Positions 1 through 8,878 of a stretch of DNA of 64,000 nt are shown piece after piece (within the stretch, counting starts at the first letter, position 1; every line of letters begins with the position of its first letter). The notes under the pieces are model-generated. The model was given only the letters and a program-made list of their open reading frames with translations. It ran no database searches and had not been told where the DNA came from. Both the position numbers and the translations under genes were made by a program. Source of the stretch: CAWGLW01 sp963823525. Lineage in GTDB: Bacteria > Pseudomonadota > Gammaproteobacteria > Steroidobacterales > Steroidobacteraceae. The stretch is from the NCBI GenBank assembly GCA_963823525.1, contig CAWGLW010000005.1, positions 248,001-312,000 on the forward strand, in the 5' to 3' direction.

Positions 1-278
1 CGGGTACGGTGATTCGCGTGCCGGTACCCGCGCTGACCGAGGAGCGACGTCGCGACCTGTCCAAGGTCGTCAGGCACGAGGCAGAAACGGCCCGTGTCGC
101 GATTCGCAATGTGCGGCGCGACGAGCTGCACAGTCTCAAGGATCTGCTTAAGGAAAAGCTCATTTCTGAGGACGAAGAGCGACGCGCACACGAGGAGGTG
201 CAGAAGCTCACCGATAAGTTCGTCGCCGAAATTGACGAAGTGCTTGCGGAGAAAGAGCAGGACCTGATGCAGGTCTGA
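1..278 (+). CDS. frr: Ribosome recycling factor, C-terminal half (5' truncated)
   Basis: Ribosome recycling factor splits post-termination ribosomes together with EF-G. Only the last 91 or so residues of a roughly 185-residue protein are present; the reading frame is open from base 3 and its beginning lies before the window. The fragment begins in the conserved GTVIRVPVPALTEERRRDL stretch at the hinge and continues through the long C-terminal helix of the three-helix bundle (KVVRHEAETARVAIRNVRR). An in-frame GTG at base 9 is an internal valine, not the start. uppS follows after 6 bases, the usual pyrH-frr-uppS order in gammaproteobacteria, so they are probably co-transcribed. Confidence 0.95.
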   Translation, partial: GTVIRVPVPALTEERRRDLSKVVRHEAETARVAIRNVRRDELHSLKDLLKEKLISEDEERRAHEEVQKLTDKFVAEIDEVLAEKEQDLMQV

Positions 279-284
279 GACGCG

Positions 285-1022
285 ATGCAATCGCCAACCA
301 GCGAACCGGCCGTCCCACGCCACGTTGCGGTCATCATGGACGGCAATGGTCGATGGGCAACCCGTCGTGCACTGCCACGCCATCTCGGGCATCGGGCCGG
401 CGCGAAGGCCGTCAGGGTCGTTGTCGAGGGCTGTGCGCGTCGCGGCGTCGAGGCGCTCACGCTGTTCGCTTTTTCGAGCGAGAACTGGGGTCGACCGGCC
501 GAAGAGGTGAGCAAGTTGATGCAGTTATTCGTCGAATCGATGGATAAAGAGGTCGGCGACCTGCACCGCAACGGCATCCGCCTGCGCTTTATCGGGGATC
601 GGCAGGCCTTGAAACCGAGCCTGGTCGAGCGTATCCGGGCAGTGGAACAGCTCACGGCGGAAAACCAGCGAATGACGCTGTTCATTGCCTTGTCTTACGG
701 TGGGCGCTGGGACATCGTCCAGGCGGCTCGAAGGCTTGCGGCACTTGCCTGCGCAGGTGAGTTGCGGCCGGATGATATCGACGAAACGGCGCTGGCTGCC
801 CGGCTCGAACTCGCGCGGGCGCCGGATCCGGATCTTTTCATACGCACCGGCGGCGAGCAGCGCATCAGCAACTTCCTGCTCTGGAATCTTGCCTACACCG
901 AGTTGTATTTCTGTGACACCCTCTGGCCGGATTTCGGCGAGGCGGAACTGCAACAGGCGATCCAGCATTTTTCGAGTCGGCAGCGCCGCTTCGGCCTGGT
1001 CGGCGAGCAGGTTGTCGAGTGA
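285..1022 (+). CDS. uppS: Undecaprenyl diphosphate synthase (cis-prenyltransferase)
   Basis: It condenses eight isopentenyl diphosphates onto farnesyl diphosphate to give C55 undecaprenyl diphosphate, the lipid carrier for peptidoglycan and O-antigen. The product is 245 residues, normal for the family. The catalytic loop VIMDGNGRWA lies at residues 16-25 with the essential Asp at 19. The downstream motifs FSSENWGRP and the C-terminal RTGGEQRISNFLLW with ELYF are intact. The ATG at 285 sits 6 bases after frr, and the stop overlaps the cdsA GTG start by 4 bases, implying translational coupling. Cytoplasmic, membrane-associated enzyme. Confidence 0.98.
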   Translation: MQSPTSEPAVPRHVAVIMDGNGRWATRRALPRHLGHRAGAKAVRVVVEGCARRGVEALTLFAFSSENWGRPAEEVSKLMQLFVESMDKEVGDLHRNGIRLRFIGDRQALKPSLVERIRAVEQLTAENQRMTLFIALSYGGRWDIVQAARRLAALACAGELRPDDIDETALAARLELARAPDPDLFIRTGGEQRISNFLLWNLAYTELYFCDTLWPDFGEAELQQAIQHFSSRQRRFGLVGEQVVE

Positions 1023-1831
1023 CCAGCGATCTCCGGCAACGGATCATGACCGCGGTGTTGCTCGCGGCCTTTGTTTTTGCCGTGCTCATGCTCGCACCCA
1101 TGCGGCTGATCCTGCCGGTGATCGCCGTGTTCATGCTGGCCGCCGCCTGGGAATGGTCACGATTCGCCGGATTATCCGGGGCGCTTTCGCGCGGCGTCTA
1201 TGTCGTCGCGGTCGGTATCATCATGTACCTCGCCTGGACGCTGACAGCCGAGCCGTCGATGCTGATCGGCCTGCTGGCTCTCGCCGCCCTGTGGTGGATA
1301 CTGGCTTTGTTCTGGCTACTTGCCGGACCGCGCCGTGGCAGCTCCAGCCTGGCAGTCTTTTGCGGGATCCTTGTCATCGTTCCGGCGGCAGTGGCCATTG
1401 CACGCCTGGTGGAACAACAACCGCAGGGCCGATGGCTGATGGTCTTTCTCATCGTATTGATTGCCGCAGCCGATGTCGGGGCCTACTTTGGCGGGCGCCA
1501 GTTCGGTAAGCACAAGCTGGCGCCCGTGGTCAGCCCGGGAAAAACCTGGGAAGGGTTCTTCAGCGGGGTCATGGCCGCCGGTATCGTCGCCGCGGCCGGC
1601 GCGACGTTGTTCTCCGTCGAGCACTTGCCGTGGGTGATGCTGTGTATCGTCGTGGCGCTTTTCTCCGTGGTAGGCGACCTCACGGTCAGCATGTTCAAGC
1701 GAAGGGCAGGACTGAAGGACAGCGGAACGCTGCTGCCTGGCCACGGCGGCGTGCTTGATCGGATCGACAGTGTCAGCGCAGCCGGTCCCACCTTTGTGCT
1801 GGGGTTGATTCTGCTGGGATTGGTGACTTGA
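1019..1831 (+). CDS. cdsA: Phosphatidate cytidylyltransferase (CDP-diglyceride synthase)
   Basis: It makes CDP-diacylglycerol from CTP and phosphatidic acid, the branch point for all phospholipids. The 270-residue product is almost entirely hydrophobic with about eight membrane segments. The family signature is near the C-terminus, about residues 224-250: SMFKRR, KDSG, then PGHGGVLDR with the metal-binding Asp. The start is GTG, in a GTGA overlap with the uppS stop. The dxr ATG overlaps its stop by one base, so uppS-cdsA-dxr-rseP form one tightly coupled run. Confidence 0.97.
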   Translation: MTSDLRQRIMTAVLLAAFVFAVLMLAPMRLILPVIAVFMLAAAWEWSRFAGLSGALSRGVYVVAVGIIMYLAWTLTAEPSMLIGLLALAALWWILALFWLLAGPRRGSSSLAVFCGILVIVPAAVAIARLVEQQPQGRWLMVFLIVLIAAADVGAYFGGRQFGKHKLAPVVSPGKTWEGFFSGVMAAGIVAAAGATLFSVEHLPWVMLCIVVALFSVVGDLTVSMFKRRAGLKDSGTLLPGHGGVLDRIDSVSAAGPTFVLGLILLGLVT

Positions 1832-3018
1832 TGCGGGTGGCGGTCCTGGGTAGCACCGGCAGCATTGGCGCAAGCACTTTGGATGTGCTTGCGAGGCATC
1901 CGGATCGATTTTCGGTCACCGCGCTTGCCGCCGCGGCGAACCATCGCCTGATGCTCGAGCAGTGCCGGCAGTTTCGGCCGCGCTACGCGGTGATTCAGGA
2001 TTGCGAGGCTGCTGCTCAACTCACTGCGGCCGTGCGGGCCGAAGGCTTGCCGGTGGAGGTGCTGAGCGGCCCGGCTGAACTGTCACGGATCGCAGCGCAC
2101 GACGACGTTGATGCGGTCATGGCTGCAATCGTCGGTGCCGCGGGTTTGCCTTCGACACTGGCGGCTGCAGAGGCCGGTAAGCGTGTGCTACTGGCCAACA
2201 AGGAGTCGCTGGTTGTCGCCGGCCCTTTGCTAGTTGAGGCAGCGCGGCGCGGCGGGGCCACGTTGATCCCTATCGACAGCGAGCACAATGCGATCTTCCA
2301 GTGCATGCCCGGCGACGTTGAGGCCGGGCGACCCGGGAAGGGTGTGCGTCGAGTCCTGCTGACTGCCTCCGGAGGGCCATTCCTCAGAAATAGCCGGGAA
2401 CAGATGATCAAGGTCACGCCGAAGCAGGCCTGTGCCCATCCGCGCTGGAAAATGGGTCGAAAAATTTCGGTGGACTCTGCCACGCTGATGAACAAGGGAC
2501 TGGAGCTGATCGAGGCCTGCCTGCTGTTCGGAATGGAACCTGCGGCGGTATCTGTGGTCGTACACCCGCAGAGTATCGTTCATTCGCTGGTGGAGTACGT
2601 TGACGGCTCGATCCTGGCCCAGCTGGGCAACCCGGACATGCGCACACCGATCGCCCACGCCCTCGGGTGGCCGGAGCGCATACTCTCCGGTGTAGAATCG
2701 CTGGACCTCGTCGCAGCGGCGAGGCTGGACTTCGAAGCGCCCGATAGCGAGAGGTTCCCAAGCCTGGGGCTTGCCCGGGCTGCAGCCGAGGCCGGCGGAA
2801 CCGTGCCGGCCGTGCTCAATGCGGCAAACGAAGTGGCCGTTGCGGCGTTTCTCGAGGGCCGGCTGGGATTTCTGGGCATAGCGGCGCTCGTTGAGGACGT
2901 GCTGGAGCGATATCAGGGTGAGCCGGCATCCGATCTGTCGCGGGTGCTGGAAGCGGATCGCTGGGCGCGTGGCCTGGCTGAATCAATGCTGGTCCGGGAG
3001 GCCAGGGCAGGCACATGA
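1831..3018 (+). CDS. dxr: 1-deoxy-D-xylulose 5-phosphate reductoisomerase
   Basis: Second enzyme of the MEP isoprenoid pathway: NADPH-dependent conversion of DXP to 2-C-methylerythritol 4-phosphate. The N-terminal Rossmann motif is GSTGSIG (residues 7-13). The metal and substrate site IDSEHNAIFQ and the flexible-loop/active-site block HPRWKMGRKISVDSATLMNK are complete. The length of 395 is typical. I take the ATG at 1831 (one-base overlap with the cdsA stop) over an in-frame TTG one codon upstream. ispD and ispF of the same pathway are encoded 19 kb downstream. Confidence 0.97.
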   Translation: MRVAVLGSTGSIGASTLDVLARHPDRFSVTALAAAANHRLMLEQCRQFRPRYAVIQDCEAAAQLTAAVRAEGLPVEVLSGPAELSRIAAHDDVDAVMAAIVGAAGLPSTLAAAEAGKRVLLANKESLVVAGPLLVEAARRGGATLIPIDSEHNAIFQCMPGDVEAGRPGKGVRRVLLTASGGPFLRNSREQMIKVTPKQACAHPRWKMGRKISVDSATLMNKGLELIEACLLFGMEPAAVSVVVHPQSIVHSLVEYVDGSILAQLGNPDMRTPIAHALGWPERILSGVESLDLVAAARLDFEAPDSERFPSLGLARAAAEAGGTVPAVLNAANEVAVAAFLEGRLGFLGIAALVEDVLERYQGEPASDLSRVLEADRWARGLAESMLVREARAGT

Positions 3019-4376
3019 CGATACTGACTTACATTGTTGCTTTTCTCGTTGCAATCGGTGTCCTTGTGGCGGTGCACGAGTACGGTCATTTCTGGATGGC
3101 CCGCCGCATGGGTATCCGGGTACTTCGCTATTCGATCGGCTTCGGCCGGCGCCTCTGGTCCCGCACGGACAGTCAGGGCACCGAGTTTGCGATTTCCGCC
3201 ATCCCGCTGGGTGGCTACGTCAAGTTACTCGATGAGCGCGAGGGACCGGTCGCCGAGGCGCAACTTTCGGAGGCCTACAACCGCAAGCCGGTCTGGCGTC
3301 GGATCCTGGTGCTGCTGGCGGGTCCATTTGCGAACTTCCTGTTTGCCGTGATTGCTTATGCGGTTCTGTTCATGGCGGGCCAGCCAGCCTTGACGCCGAT
3401 GATCGGCGAGGTCGCGGACGGATCGATTGCCGCGAGTGCCGACCTGCGCGCCGGCGATCGGATCGTCGAAGTGGGCGGGCGCAAGGTGGCGACGCGGGAA
3501 GCCGCGGTTCTGGCCATCCTGGACGAACTGATGGCCGGTGACGGAATTGAACTGAGCGTCCAGGACGCATCGGGTCAGGTGCGCACGCTGGCACTGCAGA
3601 CTCGTGGGGAGACCCGGTCGCTGACCGAGCCGGGCGCACTGATGACAGGCCTGGGCTTCGACTTCTGGTACCCGACCGTCCCGGCCAGAGTCGGCAAAAT
3701 CATCGATGCCAGTCCGGCGCAGCGAGCCGGCCTCGAGGTGGGCGACCTGATCCTCGCCGTAGAAGGTCAGCCGGTCGGCGATTTCGCCGCTCTGGTGCAG
3801 ACAGTGCAGCCGAATCCGGGCAAGACGCTCGATTTCACGATTGACAGGGGCGGTAAACAAATGCGCCTTGCGATCGAGGTCGAGGCGCAGTCCGACGACG
3901 GTGCAATGGTGGGTCGGATTGGTGTCCAGCCAGACACCTCAGGGGCCATACCCGAAGATATGCGTACCGTGGAACGTTATGGGCCAATCGCCTCACTGAC
4001 GCGCGCGACCGGTAAGACCTGGGATATGTCGGCACTGACCGTACGAATGCTGTGGAATGTCGTGACCGGGAACGTCTCGGTCAAGAACCTCAGCGGGCCA
4101 ATCAATATTGCCGAGTATGCCGCATTGTCCGCCCGCCAAGGCATACTGTCGTTCCTGTCGTTCCTGGCTATCGTAAGCGTAAGCCTCTTCGTGCTGAACC
4201 TGCTTCCTATTCCGATCCTGGACGGTGGACAGATCGTCTATCAGCTCGCGGAACTGGCCAAGGGCAGCCCGCTCTCCGACCGTGCCCAGGCGGTTGGCCA
4301 GCAGATCGGCATCCTGCTGCTGCTCGTGCTGATGAGCTTTGCTTTCTACAACGACCTGTCGCGGTTTTTCAGCTGA
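3015..4376 (+). CDS. rseP: Site-2 intramembrane zinc metalloprotease RseP
   Basis: RseP cuts the transmembrane segment of anti-sigma factor RseA after site-1 cleavage, releasing sigma-E. The first membrane helix carries the zinc motif HEYGH (residues 21-25), and the third zinc ligand motif LDG is near residue 402 in a late helix. Two PDZ domains lie between (roughly residues 115-290), with GL/GD-type peptide-binding loops such as ASADLRAGDRIVEV and QRAGLEVGDLILAV. The 453 residues match the family. The ATG overlaps the dxr stop (ATGA). The target rseA and sigma factor rpoE are encoded at about 38 kb. Confidence 0.97.
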   Translation: MTILTYIVAFLVAIGVLVAVHEYGHFWMARRMGIRVLRYSIGFGRRLWSRTDSQGTEFAISAIPLGGYVKLLDEREGPVAEAQLSEAYNRKPVWRRILVLLAGPFANFLFAVIAYAVLFMAGQPALTPMIGEVADGSIAASADLRAGDRIVEVGGRKVATREAAVLAILDELMAGDGIELSVQDASGQVRTLALQTRGETRSLTEPGALMTGLGFDFWYPTVPARVGKIIDASPAQRAGLEVGDLILAVEGQPVGDFAALVQTVQPNPGKTLDFTIDRGGKQMRLAIEVEAQSDDGAMVGRIGVQPDTSGAIPEDMRTVERYGPIASLTRATGKTWDMSALTVRMLWNVVTGNVSVKNLSGPINIAEYAALSARQGILSFLSFLAIVSVSLFVLNLLPIPILDGGQIVYQLAELAKGSPLSDRAQAVGQQIGILLLLVLMSFAFYNDLSRFFS

Positions 4377-4386
4377 GTCGCCTGCC

Positions 4387-6795
4387 ATGCGCCTTATGAT
4401 TCTGACCGCGTTGTCGGTCCTGCTCTCTGCACCGACGGCCCGCGCACAGGGTGTCAGCAGCGAGTTCACTGTCAGTGACATTCGCATTGAGGGTCTGCAG
4501 CGCATCAGCGAGGGTACGGTTTACAACTACTTGCCGGTCAATATTGGCGACCGGCTGGACGATCGCCGGGTCGATGAGGCGCTGCGTGCCCTTTACGGAA
4601 CAGGGTTCTTCAAGGACATAGAGTTTCGGCGCGACGGTGGAACCCTGATCGTGGCAGTCAAGGAACGCCCGTCAATTGAGAGCTTCACGATATCGGGCAA
4701 CAAGGACATCAAGACCGAAGACCTCGAGAAGTCCCTGCGCAATGTCGGTCTGGCTCGGGGCAAGACGTTTGATCAGTCCACGCTCGACGAAGTCGAGCGC
4801 TTCATGACGGACCAGTACTACTCACGGGGCAAGTACGGCGTGAAGGTGGGCACGACCGTGGAGGAAGTCCCGGGTAACAGCGTCAAGATCGCGATCGACA
4901 TCGCCGAGGGTAAGCGAGCGAAGATCCGCCAGATCAATATCGTCGGCAATGAAGTGTTCGATGATGACGACCTGGTTGATGAGTTCAAGCTTGGCACACC
5001 GAACTGGCTGTCCTGGTACCGGCAGGACGATCGATACTCCCGCGAGGAGTTGTCCGGCGACCTCGAGTCACTTCGCTCTTACTATATGGATCGCGGGTAC
5101 GCGAATTTCGACGTGACGTCGACCCAGGTCGCAATCGCCCCGGGGAAAGACGACATCTTCATCACGCTGAATGTGGACGAGGGTGAGGTATACCGGATTT
5201 CGGACGTCAAGATCGCTGGCGACCTCGTGATACCCGAGTGGCAGCTGCGGAACATGATCCAGGTGAGCCGCGGCGATATCTTTTCGCGCAAACGCCTCAC
5301 TGCAACGACAGAGTTGATGGCATTCCGCCTTGGCGAGGATGGCTATGCGTTCGCCAAGATTGAGCCTGTTCCACAGGTCAATGAAGAAACCAAGGAAATC
5401 GCCATCACGTTCCTCGTTGATCCGGGCAACCGGGTCTATGTGCGCAATATCACGTTCAATGGAACCGTCAGCATCAATGACGAGGTGCTGCGCAGGGAAA
5501 TGCGTCAGATGGAGGGTGGTTACCTGTCAAACGCGGCAGTTGAACGCTCCAAGCAGCGTCTGCAGCGCTTGCCCTACATCGAAAGCGTGGAGGTCGAGAC
5601 GACACCGGTCCCGGGCACGCCGGACCTGGTCGATGTGGAATTCCAGATCAAGGAAGGGCTGCCCGGTCAGTTCAGCGGTGGTATCGGGTATTCAGAGTCC
5701 CAGTCATTTGTGCTCAATGGCAGCTTCGTGCACAGTAATTACATGGGCACCGGGAACCGTGTGTCGGCCGAGGCCAATTTCGGCAAATACAGCCGTGTGT
5801 TCAGCCTGTCGCACACCGACCCGTATACCAATATCGACGGGGTATCCCGCACCGTTTCGGCAACCTACCGGCGCTATGAACAGTTCACGTCAGCTTCATC
5901 GTCCTTTCAAACGGAGACTGGCTCACTTGGGTTGAGCTATGGCTGGCCGATCTCCGAGTTCCAGCAACTGCGGCTCGGCATGTCTTATAACCGCTCCGAC
6001 CTGGTCACTGACCCTAACGCCAGCGCCAAGGAATCGGTCGACTGGGTCAGGAACAACGGCAATCCGTATACCCGGAATTCGACGATAGGCATCCCGCCGA
6101 TTTCGACCAGCATATACGGGACACGTTTCAATACGCTGGAAATGGTTGCCGGCTGGTCCTTTGACTCGAGAAACCGCGCCATTTTCGCAACGCGAGGCGC
6201 CCAGCACCGGCTCAACCTCGGCATCACGGTGCCGGTTGGTGAAGTCGATTACTACACTTTGAACTACGATTACCTGCAGTTCGTGCCGATTAATCGCTGG
6301 TTCACCTTGATGAACAACCTGCGCCTGGGCTACGGCATGGATATCGGGGATACGACAGCGCTGCCGCCTTATCGGAACTTCTTTGCCGGTGGCCCTGAAA
6401 GCGTTCGTGGTTATCGTGAAAGCCGACTCGGTCCGAAAGACTCCTTTGGTAACCCTTATGGCGGCAATTTCCGGGTTACGAATCAGCTCGAACTGCTTTT
6501 GCCAATGCCGCAGAAGTATGCGAGCAACGCCCGTTTCAGTCTTTTCTTCGATGTTGGCAATGTTTTTTCGAATGATCACGTGCAGTTTGTCGGCAAGGAC
6601 GGCGTGACTCCGGTTAAATACGACTTCGCGTTTGATAAACTCAAGTACTCGACCGGCATTGCGGCACAGTGGCTATCCCCCATGGGCGTGTTCCGGTTCA
6701 GCTTTGCTTTCCCGCTAAATGCCGAGGACGGGACTGACATTGAATACGGCGACAAGACCGAAGGCTTTCAATTTTCCATCGGCCAGGCTTTCTGA
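4387..6795 (+). CDS. bamA: Outer membrane protein assembly factor BamA (Omp85)
   Basis: Central subunit of the BAM complex, which folds beta-barrel proteins into the outer membrane. The ATG at 4387 gives a clear signal peptide ending ARA-QG at about residue 20; an ATG 16 codons upstream lies inside rseP and would spoil the signal peptide. Five POTRA domains occupy about residues 24-420 (the first starts FTVSDIRIEGLQRISEGTV), followed by the 16-strand barrel. The VRGYRE motif of the Omp85 lid loop is present (GGPESVRGYRE). The protein ends in phenylalanine (SIGQAF), as expected for a barrel protein. The mature length is close to the 810-residue enteric protein. skp follows. Confidence 0.97.
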   Translation: MRLMILTALSVLLSAPTARAQGVSSEFTVSDIRIEGLQRISEGTVYNYLPVNIGDRLDDRRVDEALRALYGTGFFKDIEFRRDGGTLIVAVKERPSIESFTISGNKDIKTEDLEKSLRNVGLARGKTFDQSTLDEVERFMTDQYYSRGKYGVKVGTTVEEVPGNSVKIAIDIAEGKRAKIRQINIVGNEVFDDDDLVDEFKLGTPNWLSWYRQDDRYSREELSGDLESLRSYYMDRGYANFDVTSTQVAIAPGKDDIFITLNVDEGEVYRISDVKIAGDLVIPEWQLRNMIQVSRGDIFSRKRLTATTELMAFRLGEDGYAFAKIEPVPQVNEETKEIAITFLVDPGNRVYVRNITFNGTVSINDEVLRREMRQMEGGYLSNAAVERSKQRLQRLPYIESVEVETTPVPGTPDLVDVEFQIKEGLPGQFSGGIGYSESQSFVLNGSFVHSNYMGTGNRVSAEANFGKYSRVFSLSHTDPYTNIDGVSRTVSATYRRYEQFTSASSSFQTETGSLGLSYGWPISEFQQLRLGMSYNRSDLVTDPNASAKESVDWVRNNGNPYTRNSTIGIPPISTSIYGTRFNTLEMVAGWSFDSRNRAIFATRGAQHRLNLGITVPVGEVDYYTLNYDYLQFVPINRWFTLMNNLRLGYGMDIGDTTALPPYRNFFAGGPESVRGYRESRLGPKDSFGNPYGGNFRVTNQLELLLPMPQKYASNARFSLFFDVGNVFSNDHVQFVGKDGVTPVKYDFAFDKLKYSTGIAAQWLSPMGVFRFSFAFPLNAEDGTDIEYGDKTEGFQFSIGQAF

Positions 6796-6808
6796 GGACA
6801 AGATTTCC

Positions 6809-7333
6809 ATGCGCATGAAAACAGTGACTCTCGCCATCGTGACTCTCGCCGCCAGCGCGCTGCCGCTGGCAGCCGCTCAGGCGGAAGTGAAGATCGGGGT
6901 GGTCAATGTGGCTCGTCTGCTTCAGGAGGCACCCCAGGCTCAGGCGGCGTCCAAGGCCCTCGAAAGCGAATTCGCGGGTCGGCGGCGAGAGCTCGAAAGC
7001 CAGCAGGCGGCCCTGAAGGCCCGTGAGGATCAGTTGCAGAAAGACGGCGCAACGATGGCTGAAGCACAGCGCCGAAACATTGAGAAGGAGATCCGTGATG
7101 GCCAGCGCGAACTGGCCAGAAAGCAGAACGAGTTTCTCGAGGATCTCAACGTGCGTCGCAATGAAGCCCTCGGCCAGTTGCAGCGATCGGTAATGCAGGA
7201 GGTCCAGACTTACGCCCAGAGCGCCAAGCTGGACATGGTCATTGCTGATGCGCTCTACGCGAGTCCAGCCGTCGACATAACCAGCCAGGTGCTGACGGCG
7301 CTGAAGTCCAAGGGCGGGGCGGCGCAGCCCTGA
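6809..7333 (+). CDS. skp: Periplasmic chaperone Skp (OmpH family)
   Basis: Periplasmic trimeric chaperone that holds unfolded outer-membrane proteins on their way to BamA. The product is 174 residues: a signal peptide (about residues 1-26, ending AAAQA), the family start EVKIGVVNVARLLQEAPQ, then a long charged alpha-helical tentacle region rich in Q, R, E and K (about residues 60-130), and a closing VVDIAD-like strand here reading MVIADALYASPAVDIT. The start is the ATG at 6809, with TGAGGA about 10 bases upstream; an ATG two codons on is an alternative. It lies 13 bases after bamA. Confidence 0.94.
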   Translation: MRMKTVTLAIVTLAASALPLAAAQAEVKIGVVNVARLLQEAPQAQAASKALESEFAGRRRELESQQAALKAREDQLQKDGATMAEAQRRNIEKEIRDGQRELARKQNEFLEDLNVRRNEALGQLQRSVMQEVQTYAQSAKLDMVIADALYASPAVDITSQVLTALKSKGGAAQP

Positions 7334-7361
7334 CGCGCGGCAGCCAGGCCGCGGTTTAACC

Positions 7362-8405
7362 ATGTTGCTGCGGCTCAAGGACCTGGCGATTCGGTTCGGT
7401 TGCCAGCTGCAGGGTGATCCGGAGACCGCCGTCGGGCACGTTGCGACGCTGGAGGCGGCGACGGAAGGAGCCATCAGTTTCCTGGCGAATCCCCGCTATC
7501 GACGATTCCTGGCGGGAACAGGAGCCTCGGCTGTCGTACTGGCGCCGGAGTTTGCAGATGAGTGTCCGGTACCGGCGCTGCTGACGCCGAACCCGTACGC
7601 GACTTACGCGAGAATTGCCCAACTTCTTTATCCGGGGCCGGATTCTGGCGCAGGCCGCCACCCCTCAGCGGTCATCGATGCCCGTGCCGTGGTCGACGAT
7701 TCGGCATGGATTGGGCCCAATACCTACCTGGCCGCCGACGTACGGGTTGGGGCCGGTGCCTGTATTGGTCCGGGGTGTATCCTGCTCGAGGGCGTGACCA
7801 TCGGCCCGCAATCCCGTCTCGTTGCTTCGGTGACCCTGGGGCCGCGGGTCCGGCTCGGCGCCCGTTGCCTGCTGCACCCTGGCGTGGTCGTCGGCGCGGA
7901 CGGTTTCGGCCACGCGCCCGATTCAGGCACCTACGTAAAGGTGCCGCAGGTTGGCTCGGTCGTACTGGGCGACGATGTGGAGATCGGTGCGAATTCGACT
8001 GTAGACCGGGGCTCGATCGAGGATACGATTCTCGAGGACGGGGTAAAGATCGACAACCAGGTGCAGATCGGGCACAACGTATTCATAGGTGCGCATACGG
8101 TGGTAGCCGGCTGCGCAGGCATATCAGGCAGCACCCGCATCGGCCGGCACTGCATGATTGGCGGCATGGCGGGTATTGCCGGGCACCTGGAGATCTGCGA
8201 CCGGGTCGCGGTGACGGGGAAAACGATGATCTCGGCTTCGATTCGAAAGCCGGGCGTGTACTCGGGCAAGCTACCGGCGGACGATGCAAGAAGTTTTCGC
8301 CGTAACAGCGCCCGGTTCCAGAAGCTTGATGAGATGGCGCGAAGGCTGCGCCGCCTCGAGCGGCACCTTGAAGCTACGATTGCAAAGGATGACGGCGATG
8401 AATGA
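7362..8405 (+). CDS. lpxD: UDP-3-O-(3-hydroxyacyl)glucosamine N-acyltransferase
   Basis: Third step of lipid A synthesis: transfers a 3-hydroxyacyl chain from ACP to the 2-amino group. The product is 347 residues with an N-terminal uridine-binding domain (about 1-100), then a left-handed beta-helix of hexapeptide repeats (I/V-G-x-x-x-x), and a C-terminal helix (FRRNSARFQKLDEMARRLRRLE). The catalytic histidine context QVQIGHNVFIGAHTVVAG is present. Trimeric and cytoplasmic. It ends 8 bases inside the start of fabZ, so the two are translationally coupled. Confidence 0.97.
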   Translation: MLLRLKDLAIRFGCQLQGDPETAVGHVATLEAATEGAISFLANPRYRRFLAGTGASAVVLAPEFADECPVPALLTPNPYATYARIAQLLYPGPDSGAGRHPSAVIDARAVVDDSAWIGPNTYLAADVRVGAGACIGPGCILLEGVTIGPQSRLVASVTLGPRVRLGARCLLHPGVVVGADGFGHAPDSGTYVKVPQVGSVVLGDDVEIGANSTVDRGSIEDTILEDGVKIDNQVQIGHNVFIGAHTVVAGCAGISGSTRIGRHCMIGGMAGIAGHLEICDRVAVTGKTMISASIRKPGVYSGKLPADDARSFRRNSARFQKLDEMARRLRRLERHLEATIAKDDGDE

Positions 8406-8844
8406 TATCGGTGGTTTCCAGATCGATGAAATCATGCGGCGTCTGCCGCACCGTTATCCTTTGTTGCTGGTCGACCGGGTCACGGAATGCGTGCTCGGAG
8501 AGCGCATCACTGCGCTGAAGAACGTCACGGTGAACGAGGAATTCTTCAACGGGCACTTTCCACGCCGACCGGTCATGCCGGGTGTACTGATCGTCGAGGC
8601 GCTGACCCAGGCGGCCGGTATCCTGCTTTTCGTCACCGAAAATGCTTATGCGGACGAGGATCACGAGTTTTATTTCGCGGGGATCGACAATGCCCGGTTC
8701 CGCAATCCGGTGATTCCCGGCGACCAGGTCGTGCTCAAGGCTACACTTCGTCGCAAAATCCGCACGATCTGGAAATTCGACACGGTAGCGGAAGTGGACG
8801 GGGCCGAGGTCTGCTCTGCCTCGATCATGGTGATGGCGAACTGA
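8398..8844 (+). CDS. fabZ: 3-hydroxyacyl-[ACP] dehydratase FabZ
   Basis: Dehydrates 3-hydroxyacyl-ACP in fatty-acid elongation and so competes with LpxA/LpxD for the same substrates. Hot-dog fold, 148 residues. The conserved LPHRYPLLLVDRV is at the N-terminus. The catalytic pair is His53 in NGHFP and Glu67 in VEALTQAAG. I chose the ATG at 8398, preceded by AAGGA about 8 bases upstream; an in-frame ATG at 8389 is possible. It sits between lpxD and lpxA, the usual gammaproteobacterial arrangement that balances lipid A against phospholipid synthesis. Confidence 0.97.
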   Translation: MNDIGGFQIDEIMRRLPHRYPLLLVDRVTECVLGERITALKNVTVNEEFFNGHFPRRPVMPGVLIVEALTQAAGILLFVTENAYADEDHEFYFAGIDNARFRNPVIPGDQVVLKATLRRKIRTIWKFDTVAEVDGAEVCSASIMVMAN

Positions 8845-8878
8845 TCGGCGACGGACACGATACTCAGGGGGGGCTCTG

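Noticed and set aside
4387..6795. Sigma-E promoter upstream of bamA
   Set aside because: Expected by analogy with E. coli, but I found no GAACTT-N16-TC motif in the short rseP-bamA junction or the end of rseP by eye.
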